Below are positions 33,032-41,564 of a stretch of DNA of 64,000 nt, one piece after another. Position numbers and translations under genes: made by a program. Below the pieces are notes generated by a model. The model made no database searches. It saw only the letters and a program-made list of their open reading frames with translations, and had not been told where the DNA came from. Location: NCBI GenBank assembly GCA_934632155.1, contig CAKTXZ010000006.1, positions 74,136-138,135 of the forward strand, written 5' to 3'. This stretch comes from an uncultured Clostridia bacterium. GTDB lineage: Bacteria; Bacillota; Clostridia; Christensenellales; Aristaeellaceae. How positions within the stretch are numbered: position 1 is the first letter of the stretch; each line of letters starts with the position of its first letter.

Positions 33032-34212
33032 AGCAATGGGATTTCACGCCGCTTTTCCTTGTCGCCGCCATGCTGATGTGCTGGGGCGTTCTGCATGCGC
33101 TGCTTGGCAGCAGCTTCTTTGGCTCCACGCCCTATAATACCTACACGCTGCAGGCCATGGCATGGCGCGACGGCAGTCTGCACCTGCCGCACGATTATTC
33201 GTACCTTGAGCTGGCGGTATTCGAGGGAAACTATTACGTTTCTTTCCCTCCGCTGCCCTCGCTTGTGCTGCTGCCGCTAACCTTCATATTCGGCTATGAC
33301 ACACCGGATAATCTGCTGGTCAAGCTTTACGCGCTGGCGGCCTGCCTGCTGATGTACCGCGCCCTGCGCCGCGCGGAGTACGGCCGCGCATCCGCCGCGC
33401 TGCTGGCCTTTCTGATGTGCATGGCCTCCTCTCTGCTGCCGCTCACGCTTTCCGGCGCGGTGTGGTACCACGCGCAGGCGCTGGCGTTTTTCCTGATGAT
33501 TGCCTCCATCGCCTGCCTGTGCGAGGACAAGCCGACCCCCTGCCTTTTATGCTATGCGCTCTCGGTCGCCTGCCGCCCCTTTCACGCGCTCTACGCCCTG
33601 CCGCTGTTCACCGCATATCTGTGGCTGAATCATCAGGCGGGCGTACCGCTCCAGCGTACGATCAAAAGGCTGCTGCCCGGCATTGCGGCCGGTGTTTGCG
33701 TTGCGGCGGCGCTCGCGGCGTATAATTACGCGCGGTTTGGCGATGTGCTGGAATTTGGGCACAATTACCTTCCGGAGTTTTCCACGCAGGGCGGGGTACA
33801 GTTCTCCGCCGCACATATTCTGAGGAATGCCAAAACCTTTATCTGGGGTCTGCCCATCGCGAGCAACGGCGGCAAATGGAGCCTTCAATCCTTCGGCTAT
33901 TCCGCCTTCTTCGCCTGTCCGGCGCTGCTGTTGATGCTGATCTGGTTTGCGATGGATATCGTCAAGCGGCGCGTCACGCCCGTCAAAACGTCCGTTGTGC
34001 TGGCTTTCCTTGCCCATTTTGCGCTGCTGCTGACGCACCGGACCTTCGGCGGCTATCAGCTGGGCGCGCGTTATTGCGTCGACCTGATTCCCTATGCCTT
34101 TTTCTACCTGATGCTGCGGAGCGATAAGCGCCGCATTCATCCTGCGGAAGCGGCGCTGCTGATTGCCGTTTTCCTGTTTACCTGCTACGGCGTTACGCAA
34201 ATTCATATCTAA
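33019..34212 (+). CDS. Polytopic membrane protein, GT-C glycosyltransferase-like
   Basis: A 397-residue protein with about ten membrane helices. A first loop with TPYNTYTLQAMAWRDGSLHLP, then YYVSFPPLPSLVLLPLTF, resembles GT-C glycosyltransferases of the dolichyl-mannosyltransferase (PMT/family 39) kind, which transfer sugars from polyprenyl phosphates. No certain catalytic motif beyond an early acidic residue is visible, so the function is open. ATG 33019 lies inside the last codons of ppk1 (13-base overlap) behind GGAGG, so it is translationally coupled. Confidence 0.6.
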   Translation: MRRIKQWDFTPLFLVAAMLMCWGVLHALLGSSFFGSTPYNTYTLQAMAWRDGSLHLPHDYSYLELAVFEGNYYVSFPPLPSLVLLPLTFIFGYDTPDNLLVKLYALAACLLMYRALRRAEYGRASAALLAFLMCMASSLLPLTLSGAVWYHAQALAFFLMIASIACLCEDKPTPCLLCYALSVACRPFHALYALPLFTAYLWLNHQAGVPLQRTIKRLLPGIAAGVCVAAALAAYNYARFGDVLEFGHNYLPEFSTQGGVQFSAAHILRNAKTFIWGLPIASNGGKWSLQSFGYSAFFACPALLLMLIWFAMDIVKRRVTPVKTSVVLAFLAHFALLLTHRTFGGYQLGARYCVDLIPYAFFYLMLRSDKRRIHPAEAALLIAVFLFTCYGVTQIHI

Positions 34213-34243
34213 AGCACGATGAAACAAGGGAGTAATTTCCACC

Positions 34244-35476
34244 ATGCAGTACACCTATCGCCACACGCGCTTTGCGGGCTTCGTATCCTACATTGTGCAG
34301 GCCATCGTCAACAACCTTTCGCCGCTGCTGTTTCTCACCTTCCAGCGCCGCTTCTCCATCACGCTTTCGCAAATCAGTCTGATTATCACCATCAATTTCG
34401 CCATTCAAATGGCGATTGATTCTCTCTCCGCCCAGTTTATCGATAAGCTGGGCTACCGCGTCTGCATGATCGCCGCCCACGCGCTGGCGGGGCTCGGTCT
34501 GGTCTGTCTCGGCCTCCTGCCCGAAATAATCGCGCCCTATCCGGCGCTGCTGATCGCCACATTCTTTTGCGCCGTGGGCGGCGGCCTGCTGGAGGTGCTG
34601 GTCAGCCCGCTGATCGAGGCGCTGCCGAGCGACCATAAGGAAAAGGAAATGAGCCTGCTGCATTCCTTCTATTGTTGGGGACACGTCGGCGTCGTGCTGC
34701 TCTCCACGGCGTATTTCGCTCTGTTCGGAACGGAAAACTGGCGTTGGCTGCCGATCGTATGGGCAATCGTTCCCTTTGCCAATTTGCTTTTGTTCTTCAA
34801 GGTTCCCCTTTGCAGGCTGGGCGAGGGGACGGAAACCATGAAGGGCCGCGCGCTGCTTACGCGTCCTGTTTTCTGGCTGCTGTTTGCGCTGATGATCTGC
34901 GCGGGCGCCTCGGAGCAGGCCGTGAGCCAATGGGCGTCGCTTTTCGCGGAATCCGGTCTGGGGGTGAGCAAGACGCTGGGCGATTTGCTCGGCCCGTGCA
35001 CCTTTGCCGCGATGATGGGACTTTCGCGTATTATGTTCAGCAAATCGCGCAGTTTGACCATCCGTCAGGCCATTTTGCTCAGCAGCGTGCTGTGCGTCGC
35101 GTGTTATTTAATGATCGTGTTCTCTCCGTGGCCGCTGTTGTCGCTGGTCGGCTGCGGGCTATGCGGCTTTTCGGTCGGCGTGATGTGGCCGGGGCTGTAC
35201 TCGACCGCCTCGTCCGTACTGCCTGCCGGCGGGACGGCAATGTTCGCCTATCTGGCCCTTGGCGGCGATATCGGCTGCTGCGCCGGCCCCAGTTTGGTCG
35301 GCGCGGTCAGCGACGCCGTAACCAGTGCGGGGCACTCCCTGCTCACACGACTGCTTCCCGGGCTTGAGCTTTCGCAGGCCGGACTGAAAACCGGCTTTCT
35401 GGCCGCCATCGTCTTCCCGCTGCTGATGCTGCTGGGGATGGGCAAGCTCGGGGCAGAGCGTAAAAACGCCAAATAA
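34244..35476 (+). CDS. MFS transporter
   Basis: A 410-residue membrane protein with 12 predicted helices in two halves joined by a central loop (CRLGEGTETMKGRA). The loop between helices 2 and 3 carries DKLGYRVCMIAAHALAG, the usual MFS motif A position (normally GxLaDrxGrr). The FCAVGGGLLEVLVSPLIEALP segment resembles sugar-type MFS proteins of Firmicutes. Substrate unknown. It is 31 bases after the GT-C-like gene; an AAGGGAG site lies 11 bases before its ATG. Confidence 0.85.
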   Translation: MQYTYRHTRFAGFVSYIVQAIVNNLSPLLFLTFQRRFSITLSQISLIITINFAIQMAIDSLSAQFIDKLGYRVCMIAAHALAGLGLVCLGLLPEIIAPYPALLIATFFCAVGGGLLEVLVSPLIEALPSDHKEKEMSLLHSFYCWGHVGVVLLSTAYFALFGTENWRWLPIVWAIVPFANLLLFFKVPLCRLGEGTETMKGRALLTRPVFWLLFALMICAGASEQAVSQWASLFAESGLGVSKTLGDLLGPCTFAAMMGLSRIMFSKSRSLTIRQAILLSSVLCVACYLMIVFSPWPLLSLVGCGLCGFSVGVMWPGLYSTASSVLPAGGTAMFAYLALGGDIGCCAGPSLVGAVSDAVTSAGHSLLTRLLPGLELSQAGLKTGFLAAIVFPLLMLLGMGKLGAERKNAK

Positions 35477-35497
35477 TGAATTTCATAGGCAAGGCGG

Positions 35498-35527
35498 TTG
35501 ACAAAAAGCCTGAAGGGCTGGTAAAAT
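35498..35527 (+). promoter_or_regulatory. Promoter of the phosphoribosyltransferase gene
   Basis: Perfect TTGACA (35498-35503), 18-base spacer, TAAAAT (35522-35527), 49 bases before the ATG. Confidence 0.75.
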
Positions 35528-35576
35528 AAGCAGTAATATTTCCCATGAGGATGAATTGTAAAGGAAGCGAAGCATC

Positions 35577-36137
35577 ATGAACAAAACCTACCCGCTGCAT
35601 GTGGCCGGCCTTGTGCGTAATTTGCCCATCTGCCGCGTAAGCGATTCCCTCTATATCGGCGCTTTCGTCATCTTTGGCGATGTGGAGCTGACCGAATGCT
35701 GCGCGCGCGACCTGCTGAAGATTGCGCCCGCGCACGACGTCATTATCACCGCCGAATCCAAGGGCATTCCGCTGGCCTACGAAATGGCGAAGCAGAGCGG
35801 CGTCAACCGTTATCTCATCGCCCGCAAGGTGCCCAAGCTCTACATGAAAAACGTGTTCTCCGTCAAGGTGAATTCCATCACCACGGAAAAAGAGCAAATC
35901 CTCTGCATCGATCAGGATGACGCCGATTTCATGCGCGGCAAGCGCGTGCTGATCGTGGACGATGTGATCTCCACCGGCGAATCCCTCAAGGCGGTGGAAA
36001 CGCTGGTCAACGCCGCGGGCGGCAGCATTGTGGGGCGCATGGCCATTCTGGCCGAGGGCGACGCACAGACCCGATCGGACATTCAGTATCTGGAAAAGCT
36101 GCCCGTATTCAATCCGGACGGCACCGTGAAGGAATAA
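35577..36137 (+). CDS. Type I phosphoribosyltransferase, adenine/xanthine type
   Basis: A 186-residue protein with the PRPP-binding motif RVLIVDDVISTGESL at about residues 122-136 and the AESKGIPLAYEMA segment near residue 60, as in Apt and Xpt proteins. It should join a purine base, or a related base, to PRPP in salvage. It lacks the clear hallmarks that would separate adenine from xanthine specificity. It has its own promoter and ends at a hairpin (36236-36280). Confidence 0.8.
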   Translation: MNKTYPLHVAGLVRNLPICRVSDSLYIGAFVIFGDVELTECCARDLLKIAPAHDVIITAESKGIPLAYEMAKQSGVNRYLIARKVPKLYMKNVFSVKVNSITTEKEQILCIDQDDADFMRGKRVLIVDDVISTGESLKAVETLVNAAGGSIVGRMAILAEGDAQTRSDIQYLEKLPVFNPDGTVKE

Positions 36138-36235
36138 TCCGGCGGCGAACGGATTGACAAGGCGGTCGTCTGACATTTGTTTTATCTTCCGCTCAAGGCG
36201 TATCGCCTGAAAAGATCACCCCAAATGCATAAAGC

Positions 36236-36280
36236 ATGCGCTCCGGCTGACAGTCATTTTTGCTGCAAGCCGGAGCGCAT
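36236..36280. terminator. Terminator hairpin between the convergent phosphoribosyltransferase and plsY genes
   Basis: Perfect 13-base arms ATGCGCTCCGGCT (36236-36248) and its complement (36268-36280). The T-runs after the hairpin are short on both strands. Confidence 0.6.
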
Positions 36281-36358
36281 TTACGCTGTGTCGTTTTTCA
36301 AACTGCATCCGAACGTTTCACGTTGAACATACCCCGGGTGCAAACCATGTCGAAATAC

Positions 36359-36952
36359 TTACCGCGCCTTGGCGCCGATTTTATTCTCCGTCCCCTGACG
36401 CAGCCGCTCGATATTCGCGCGATGCCGGTAAAAGCCCAGCAGCGCCAGCGCCAGCGCCCACACCGCGCAGGGCCAGAGGGGCTGCGTCAAAAGGATCAGG
36501 AAAAAGAAAACCGTCAGCATCGTCAGGCTGCCCAGCGAAATATAGCGCGTAAAATAAATCACGCCCAGACACAGCGCAATCGCCACCGCCCCCTGCCACG
36601 GAAACAGGAACAGCAGCACCGCCGTCGAGCAGGCAATGCCCTTGCCGCCGCGGAAATCAAAAAACGCAGGCCAGTTATGCCCCAGCACCACAAACAGGCC
36701 GCCCAGCATGCCGCCCGCCTGCCCGGCGATCCATTTGCCGATCATCACGGCGAGCGCCGCCTTGAGAAAATCGCCAAGGAACGTCAGCGCGCCGCCCTTA
36801 ACGCCCAGAACACGCAGCGCGTTGCTCGCGCCCGTATTGTGGCTTCCTTCGGCGCGGATATCGTGTCCTTCCTTGCGCGCCACCAGAATGCCTGTAGAAA
36901 AGCACCCGAGCAAATAGCCGACCACAGCGCAAAGCAGATAACGAAAAATCAT
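36359..36952 (-). CDS. plsY: Glycerol-3-phosphate acyltransferase PlsY
   Basis: A 197-residue membrane enzyme that transfers the acyl group of acyl-phosphate to glycerol-3-phosphate, the first step of phospholipid synthesis. The family motifs are present: GSHNTGASN (usually GSGNxGATN; here His and Ser replace Gly and Thr), and GHNWPAFFDFRGGKG with the conserved glycines and lysine. The ATG overlaps the der stop by ATGA, so the two are coupled; der-plsY is a common Firmicute order. Confidence 0.94.
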   Translation of the reverse strand: MIFRYLLCAVVGYLLGCFSTGILVARKEGHDIRAEGSHNTGASNALRVLGVKGGALTFLGDFLKAALAVMIGKWIAGQAGGMLGGLFVVLGHNWPAFFDFRGGKGIACSTAVLLFLFPWQGAVAIALCLGVIYFTRYISLGSLTMLTVFFFLILLTQPLWPCAVWALALALLGFYRHRANIERLRQGTENKIGAKAR

Positions 36953-38298
36953 TTCCGGACGTCCTCCTTCTTTTTTTCGCGCAGCGCAAAGCGAATGGGC
37001 GTGCCTTCAAAGCCGAACGCCTTGCGAATGCAGTTTTCCAGATAACGTTCATAGGAAAAATGCATCAGCTCCTCGGCGTTGATAAAGAGCGAAAAGGTCG
37101 GCGGGCAAACGCCGGACTGCGTGCCGTAATAGATTTTCAGTCTCCGCCCGCTCATGGAGGGCGGCTGCAGGGCGATCTGCGCGTCCCCCAGCACATCGTT
37201 GAGCGCGCCCGTTCCGATGCGGCGGCTGGCCTGCTCCCAAACAGCGTTGACCTGCGGCAGGACATTCTGACTGCGCTGCCCGGTCAGGGCGGAAATGAAG
37301 AGCACCGGCGCATAATCCATAAATTTCAGGTCCTCGATGACCTGCTTTTTGTATTTTTCCAGCGTGCCGGTTTCCTTGTCCAGCGAATCCCACTTATTGA
37401 CGATCACAACCGCCGCCTTGCCCTCTTCATGAATCATGCCGGCAATGCGCGCGTCCTGCTCTGTCACGCCCTCCTGCGCGTCAATCAGAAGCAGCGCCAC
37501 GTCGCAGCGCCGAATCGCCGCGATGGAGCGCAAAACGCTGTAGCGCTCGAGGGATTCATCCTCAATCGCGCGCTTACGGCGAATTCCCGCCGTATCGATG
37601 ATGTTGTATTCCGTGCCGTCCGCGCCGGTAAAGCGCGTGTCGATCGCGTCGCGCGTCGTGCCGGGAATGTTGGAAACCATGGTGCGCTCCTGCCCCAGCA
37701 AGCGGTTCACCAGCGAAGATTTGCCCACGTTCGGCCGTCCCACCACGGCCAGCTGAATCACATGGTTCTCCTCATCCGCTTCGCCCGCCTCCGGCGGCGG
37801 CAGACGCTTTACCACCTCGTCCAGCAGGTCGCCAAGCCCCAGCATGTTCGTCGAGGAAATGCCGACCGGATCGCCAAGCCCCAAGGCGTAAAATTCATAC
37901 AGCACATCGTTCAGCCCGGCGTAGTCCAGCTTATTGACCACCAGAACCACCGGCTTACGCGTGCGGCGCAGCAGCGCGGCCACCTCCTCGTCGTCCGGCG
38001 TCAGGCCGGCGCGCGCATCGGTGAAAAAGCAAATCACATCCGCCATTTCCATGGCGATTTCCGCCTGACGGCGCATTTGGGACAAAAGCACGTCGTCGCT
38101 CTTCGGGTCGATGCCGCCCGTGTCGATCAGCGTAAATTTTCGGCCGCTCCATTCGACGTCGGCGTAAATGCGGTCGCGCGTCACGCCGGGAACATCCTCG
38201 ACAATGGCGATGCGGCGACCGGAAATCCTGTTAAAAAACGTGGATTTTCCTACATTCGGCCGCCCCACGATGGCGACAAGCGGTTTTGCGGAAGGCAT
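36949..38298 (-). CDS. der: Ribosome-associated GTPase Der (EngA)
   Basis: A 449-residue protein with two tandem G domains, the mark of the family. The first has GRPNVGKST, DTGG and NKLD. The second has GRPNVGKSS, DTAGIRRK and NKWD. A C-terminal KH-like domain (LKIYYGTQSGVCPPTFSLFIN) follows. It acts in 50S subunit assembly. It sits between the DUF512 gene (3-base gap) and plsY (overlap). Confidence 0.96.
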   Translation of the reverse strand: MPSAKPLVAIVGRPNVGKSTFFNRISGRRIAIVEDVPGVTRDRIYADVEWSGRKFTLIDTGGIDPKSDDVLLSQMRRQAEIAMEMADVICFFTDARAGLTPDDEEVAALLRRTRKPVVLVVNKLDYAGLNDVLYEFYALGLGDPVGISSTNMLGLGDLLDEVVKRLPPPEAGEADEENHVIQLAVVGRPNVGKSSLVNRLLGQERTMVSNIPGTTRDAIDTRFTGADGTEYNIIDTAGIRRKRAIEDESLERYSVLRSIAAIRRCDVALLLIDAQEGVTEQDARIAGMIHEEGKAAVVIVNKWDSLDKETGTLEKYKKQVIEDLKFMDYAPVLFISALTGQRSQNVLPQVNAVWEQASRRIGTGALNDVLGDAQIALQPPSMSGRRLKIYYGTQSGVCPPTFSLFINAEELMHFSYERYLENCIRKAFGFEGTPIRFALREKKKEDVRK

Positions 38299-38301
38299 GA
38301 C

Positions 38302-39618
38302 TTATTTGTCCTCCTTTGGTGAAATGCCAAGCAGCGCGCGCATAAGCGATGCGCCGGTATTTTGCACAATGGTCAGCGGCGCGGGCAGCAGCGCGCGCGC
38401 CTGCGTAAGCGTCATATCGTCCAGAAACATATCGCCCTCGGAGCAAAGGGTATTGCTGCACAGCAGGATTTCATCCGTCCGAGCGTCGCGCAATTGCGCC
38501 GTCAGGTCGCCGCCGGTAATCAGCCCGGTCACAGTGACGGTTTCGCCGAAGAACAGGTTGCGAATGGGTTGAACCGTCCATTCCACGCCGTGCGGCGCAT
38601 AGGCGGAAAGCCATTGGCGCATCACAGGGGCGACGGATACGCCGCAGGGAATGAGCACACGCCGCGGCCGTGCAGCCGTCCCGGCGTATTCCTGCGCCGC
38701 CGCCCTGAGCGATTCCTCAAACCGGCGCAGCAGACCTACGCCATTTTCGATTTGCGGATAGTCCTCGTATTCCGCCTCGGGCGGTATCGCCTCCCCGGCA
38801 ATCAGCAGCATCTCGTCGGAGGGGAAAACAAAACGCGTGCCCTGCCGCTCCAGCATTAGGTTCTGAAAGCGCCGCGCAATCTGCAAAACCGCCTGCGCCT
38901 CGTCACGGGTAAAGCAGCGTACCGGAGCAAGGCCGTCGCGGTATTTGGTCAGGCCGACCGGCACCAGCGCGACGGATTTTGCCGCGGGCGCAAGCGATGT
39001 TAGGTCATTCAGCGTCTTTTCCAGCGCTTCGCCGTCGTTATAGCCCGGGCAAAGCACGATCTGGCAATGAAAATGCAGCCCGGCGTCCGCCAATGCGCGC
39101 AGACGCTCCATAATCAACGCGGCCTTGGGGTTATGCATCATGCGAACGCGCAGCGCCGGATCGGTTGTGTGAACGGAAATATACAGCGGGCTGGCCTTGC
39201 GGCGCAGGATGCGCGCAAATTCGGCGTCGTCGACATTGGTTAACGTTACATAATTGCCCATCATCAGGGAAAAGCGCCAGTCGTCGTCCTTCACATAGAG
39301 GGTTTTGCGCATGCCGGGCGGCATCTGGTCAATAAAGCAAAAGGCGCACTTATTGCGGCACACCCGCGGCGTGCAGAGCATGGACTGGCCAAAGTCCAGC
39401 CCCAGCCGCAGATCCTTTGCCTTGACGATGCGCACCGTCGTCTCCCGCCCGTCGGCACGGCGAATCGCCACATCCAGACGCGAACGGTTGGAAAGCGCCT
39501 GATAATCAATCTCGTCGACGATTTCCTCTCCGTTGATGGTCAAAAGCGTATCCCCCGCGCGAATCCCCCGGCGATAGGCCACGCCGTGCGGCTCCACACC
39601 GACAATCAAATGGGGCAT
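38302..39618 (-). CDS. DUF512 protein with PDZ-like and radical-SAM-like parts
   Basis: A 438-residue protein of the DUF512 family found next to der in Firmicutes. The N-terminal part is PDZ-like (GVAYRRGIRAGDTLLTINGEEI). The middle carries a cysteine cluster CRNKCAFCFIDQMP, as in radical SAM proteins, and HTTDPALRVRMM. The C-terminal DUF512 part has FPSDEMLLIAGEAIPPEAEYEDYPQIENGVG. The ATG has GGAG 8 bases upstream and a promoter at 39651-39679. Substrate and reaction are not known. Confidence 0.88.
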   Translation of the reverse strand: MPHLIVGVEPHGVAYRRGIRAGDTLLTINGEEIVDEIDYQALSNRSRLDVAIRRADGRETTVRIVKAKDLRLGLDFGQSMLCTPRVCRNKCAFCFIDQMPPGMRKTLYVKDDDWRFSLMMGNYVTLTNVDDAEFARILRRKASPLYISVHTTDPALRVRMMHNPKAALIMERLRALADAGLHFHCQIVLCPGYNDGEALEKTLNDLTSLAPAAKSVALVPVGLTKYRDGLAPVRCFTRDEAQAVLQIARRFQNLMLERQGTRFVFPSDEMLLIAGEAIPPEAEYEDYPQIENGVGLLRRFEESLRAAAQEYAGTAARPRRVLIPCGVSVAPVMRQWLSAYAPHGVEWTVQPIRNLFFGETVTVTGLITGGDLTAQLRDARTDEILLCSNTLCSEGDMFLDDMTLTQARALLPAPLTIVQNTGASLMRALLGISPKEDK

Positions 39619-39650
39619 CGACCCATCTCCTTTCCATACGATAACAATTT

Positions 39651-39679
39651 ATTATGCGTCATTCGCAGGTAAAAGTCAA
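39651..39679 (-). promoter_or_regulatory. Promoter of the DUF512-der-plsY operon
   Basis: Minus strand TTGACT (39674-39679), 17-base spacer, CATAAT (39651-39656). The -35 overlaps the stop region of the PHP gene. Confidence 0.7.
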
Positions 39680-40497
39680 GCAATCAGGGAATATGCGACC
39701 CATTTTTCATTTCCGCAGCCCAGCCTGTAGGCGTGGTCGAAGCCGCTGGCGCGCAAAAGCGCTTCAGCCTCGTCATAGCCATAGGCAAGCTTATCGGCAA
39801 AATGACAATCGGAATTCACCATAACCTCGCCGCCCATGTCGCGCCATGCGCGCAGCAAAAACGCAGCCGGATACGGCGTGGACAGGACTCCGCGCGCCAT
39901 CGCGCCGGTGTTCACCTCCAGCAGCGCGCCGATAGGACGCAGCGCGGAAAGCGCGTCCAGCGCCAAGCAGCGATAGGCGGGGCTTTCCTCATCCAGAAAG
40001 TGCAGCCGGGCGTTATTCTTGCGAAGCAGGTCAAAATGCCCGATGATATCCGGGCGGCACTGCGTCGTGTGCTTCACCAGCAGCTCAAAGTATCGCTTTG
40101 CAAGCTCCATGCCGTTTCCGCCGCAGTAGTGATCGATATAGGCGCGCAGCTCCTCCGGTTTTCCATCCACCGGCGTATGCCCCTCCGGCATATAATGCAC
40201 GGAGGCAATGAAATAATCGCAGCCCGTCGGCGGCTCGCAGGCGAAGTAATCAACCTCCAATCCGGTATAAATCGCAAGCCTTCCGGCGCAGGCCGTCTTG
40301 AGCCGCTGAATTTCCCGGCGATATGCCGGCATTTCCGCCGGAAGCACGCAGCAGGGGCGGCCGAAGGTCTGCGGGGCGTGGGAGGAAAAGCCAAGGCTTA
40401 CAAGGCCCAACGCCAAGGCGGCGCGCACCATTTCCTCCGCCGTCGAGCGGCCGTCGCAAAATTGGGTATGAACATGCGCGCTGGATTTTGTCAGCAT
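39676..40497 (-). CDS. PHP-domain histidinol-phosphatase-like protein
   Basis: A 273-residue metal-dependent phosphatase of the PHP superfamily. Motif I is AHVHTQFCDG, then GFSSHAP, TGLEVDY, ASVHYM, IGHFDLLRK, and MVNSDCHFADKL near the end; all metal-binding His/Asp positions can be seen. HisK-type histidinol phosphatases have this layout, but no his gene is near, so another phosphoester is possible. ATG 40497 has AGGAGG 7 bases upstream and overlaps the stop of the upstream inositol phosphatase gene (ATGCTGA). Confidence 0.85.
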   Translation of the reverse strand: MLTKSSAHVHTQFCDGRSTAEEMVRAALALGLVSLGFSSHAPQTFGRPCCVLPAEMPAYRREIQRLKTACAGRLAIYTGLEVDYFACEPPTGCDYFIASVHYMPEGHTPVDGKPEELRAYIDHYCGGNGMELAKRYFELLVKHTTQCRPDIIGHFDLLRKNNARLHFLDEESPAYRCLALDALSALRPIGALLEVNTGAMARGVLSTPYPAAFLLRAWRDMGGEVMVNSDCHFADKLAYGYDEAEALLRASGFDHAYRLGCGNEKWVAYSLIA

Positions 40498-41261
40498 TTT
40501 GCAGCCTCCTGTACAATACGCAGCGCCTCCTCCGCGCAGCGCCGGTTGGACGCGACAATACCGCATGCATCCTCAAAATACGGCGCGTCATGCCCAAGCG
40601 AGCAGAACACGCCGCCCGCCTCGCTGACAAGCAGCGCGCCGGCCGCCACATCCCACGGGCGTAACCGCAGCTCGTAAAACGCGTCAATGCGCCCACAGGC
40701 CACGTCGCACAGATCGATGGCCGCCGAGCCAGTCCGGCGCAGATCTCCGGCGCGCAGCAGGAATTCCTGCGCCGCGCGCAGCGTCTTTTTGACCAGCTCC
40801 TGATCGTAGGGCGACGTGCCCAGCGCAATCATCGCGTTTTCAAGGGGCGTTTCCGAAACGTGAATCGCCCGGTGATTGCAGCGCGCGCCCTTTCCGCGCT
40901 CAGCCGTATACATTTCGTCCAGATACGGATTATAAATCACGCCCAGAAGCGGCTGCTTTCCTTCCAGATAGCCGATGGATACGGCGGACATATGCCGGCA
41001 GCGCATGAAATTCAACGTGCCGTCGATCGGATCGACGATGAACGCAGGCGCGTCGGTCAGGCGCGCGTTGTCCTGCTCCTCGCCGATGAAAGCAGCGTCG
41101 GGGCGCAGCGCCGACAGCGCCCCTTGAATATATTCCTGTACGGTGACGTCCGCGTCCGTCACAAAATTGTAATGGCCTTCCTTCTGATGAATCGCAGCGT
41201 TCTGATAATCCAGCATCATTTTTCCCGCTGTCCGCGCAATGCCGCTCAAAGCGTTGAGCAT
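40491..41261 (-). CDS. Inositol monophosphatase family protein
   Basis: A 256-residue Mg-dependent phosphatase. Motifs are FVTDADVTVQEYI, IGEEQ, FIVDPIDGTLNF (the family signature that binds metal) and LRPWDVAAGALLVSEAGG. It dephosphorylates inositol-1-phosphate or a related phosphoester. The start is ATG 41261 with GGAGG 8 bases upstream. A promoter is at 41326-41354, and it faces the ttcA promoter. It is coupled to the PHP gene downstream. Confidence 0.92.
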   Translation of the reverse strand: MLNALSGIARTAGKMMLDYQNAAIHQKEGHYNFVTDADVTVQEYIQGALSALRPDAAFIGEEQDNARLTDAPAFIVDPIDGTLNFMRCRHMSAVSIGYLEGKQPLLGVIYNPYLDEMYTAERGKGARCNHRAIHVSETPLENAMIALGTSPYDQELVKKTLRAAQEFLLRAGDLRRTGSAAIDLCDVACGRIDAFYELRLRPWDVAAGALLVSEAGGVFCSLGHDAPYFEDACGIVASNRRCAEEALRIVQEAAKC

Positions 41262-41325
41262 TCGTTTTTCCTCCTTTGCGGCGGGCGCATGGCACGCCTC
41301 AGGCAGCAACCGCCGCCGCCTGATT

Positions 41326-41354
41326 ATTTTACCATGAACAGGTGACAAAAACAA
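41326..41354 (-). promoter_or_regulatory. Promoter of the inositol phosphatase/PHP unit
   Basis: Minus strand TTGTTT (41349-41354), 17-base spacer, TAAAAT (41326-41331). It overlaps the divergent ttcA promoter. Confidence 0.6.
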
Positions 41355-41370
41355 TCGTTTATGCTATACT
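41342..41370 (+). promoter_or_regulatory. Promoter of the ttcA-like gene
   Basis: GTGACA (41342-41347), 17-base spacer, TATACT (41365-41370) with an upstream TG (extended -10). Confidence 0.7.
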
Positions 41371-41371
41371 T

Positions 41372-41564
41372 GCGCGGTATCAGCGCGGGCTTCTTCCATG
41401 AGACGACCATGGTAACGAGCGGGCTTCCCCTCAATGCCGGGATGAAGCCCGAGAGTTTACTGGCGGTAAACGGCGCTTTGAGGCCGCTCAGGCGCATGAA
41501 AAAACGTCGAAACCGCCGCCCCTCAAATGAAAAACATGCGCCGACAAAAAGGAGCGAGCAAAGG
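41372..41564 (+). ncRNA. Long structured leader of the ttcA-like mRNA, class unknown
   Basis: About 190 untranslated bases lie between the promoter and the ATG. Several perfect hairpins are visible: CCATG/CATGG, an 8-base CGGGCTTC/GAAGCCCG helix (about 41429-41460), GTTTAC/GTAAAC and TGAG/CTCA inside GGCGC repeats. No intrinsic terminator is evident. The dense helices with short joints resemble a riboswitch or a protein-binding leader, but I recognise no known class (not TPP, SAM, cobalamin, FMN or T-box). Confidence 0.4.

Noticed and set aside
41372..41564. Known riboswitch (TPP, SAM, FMN, cobalamin, lysine, T-box) before ttcA
   Set aside because: None of their conserved core sequences is present.
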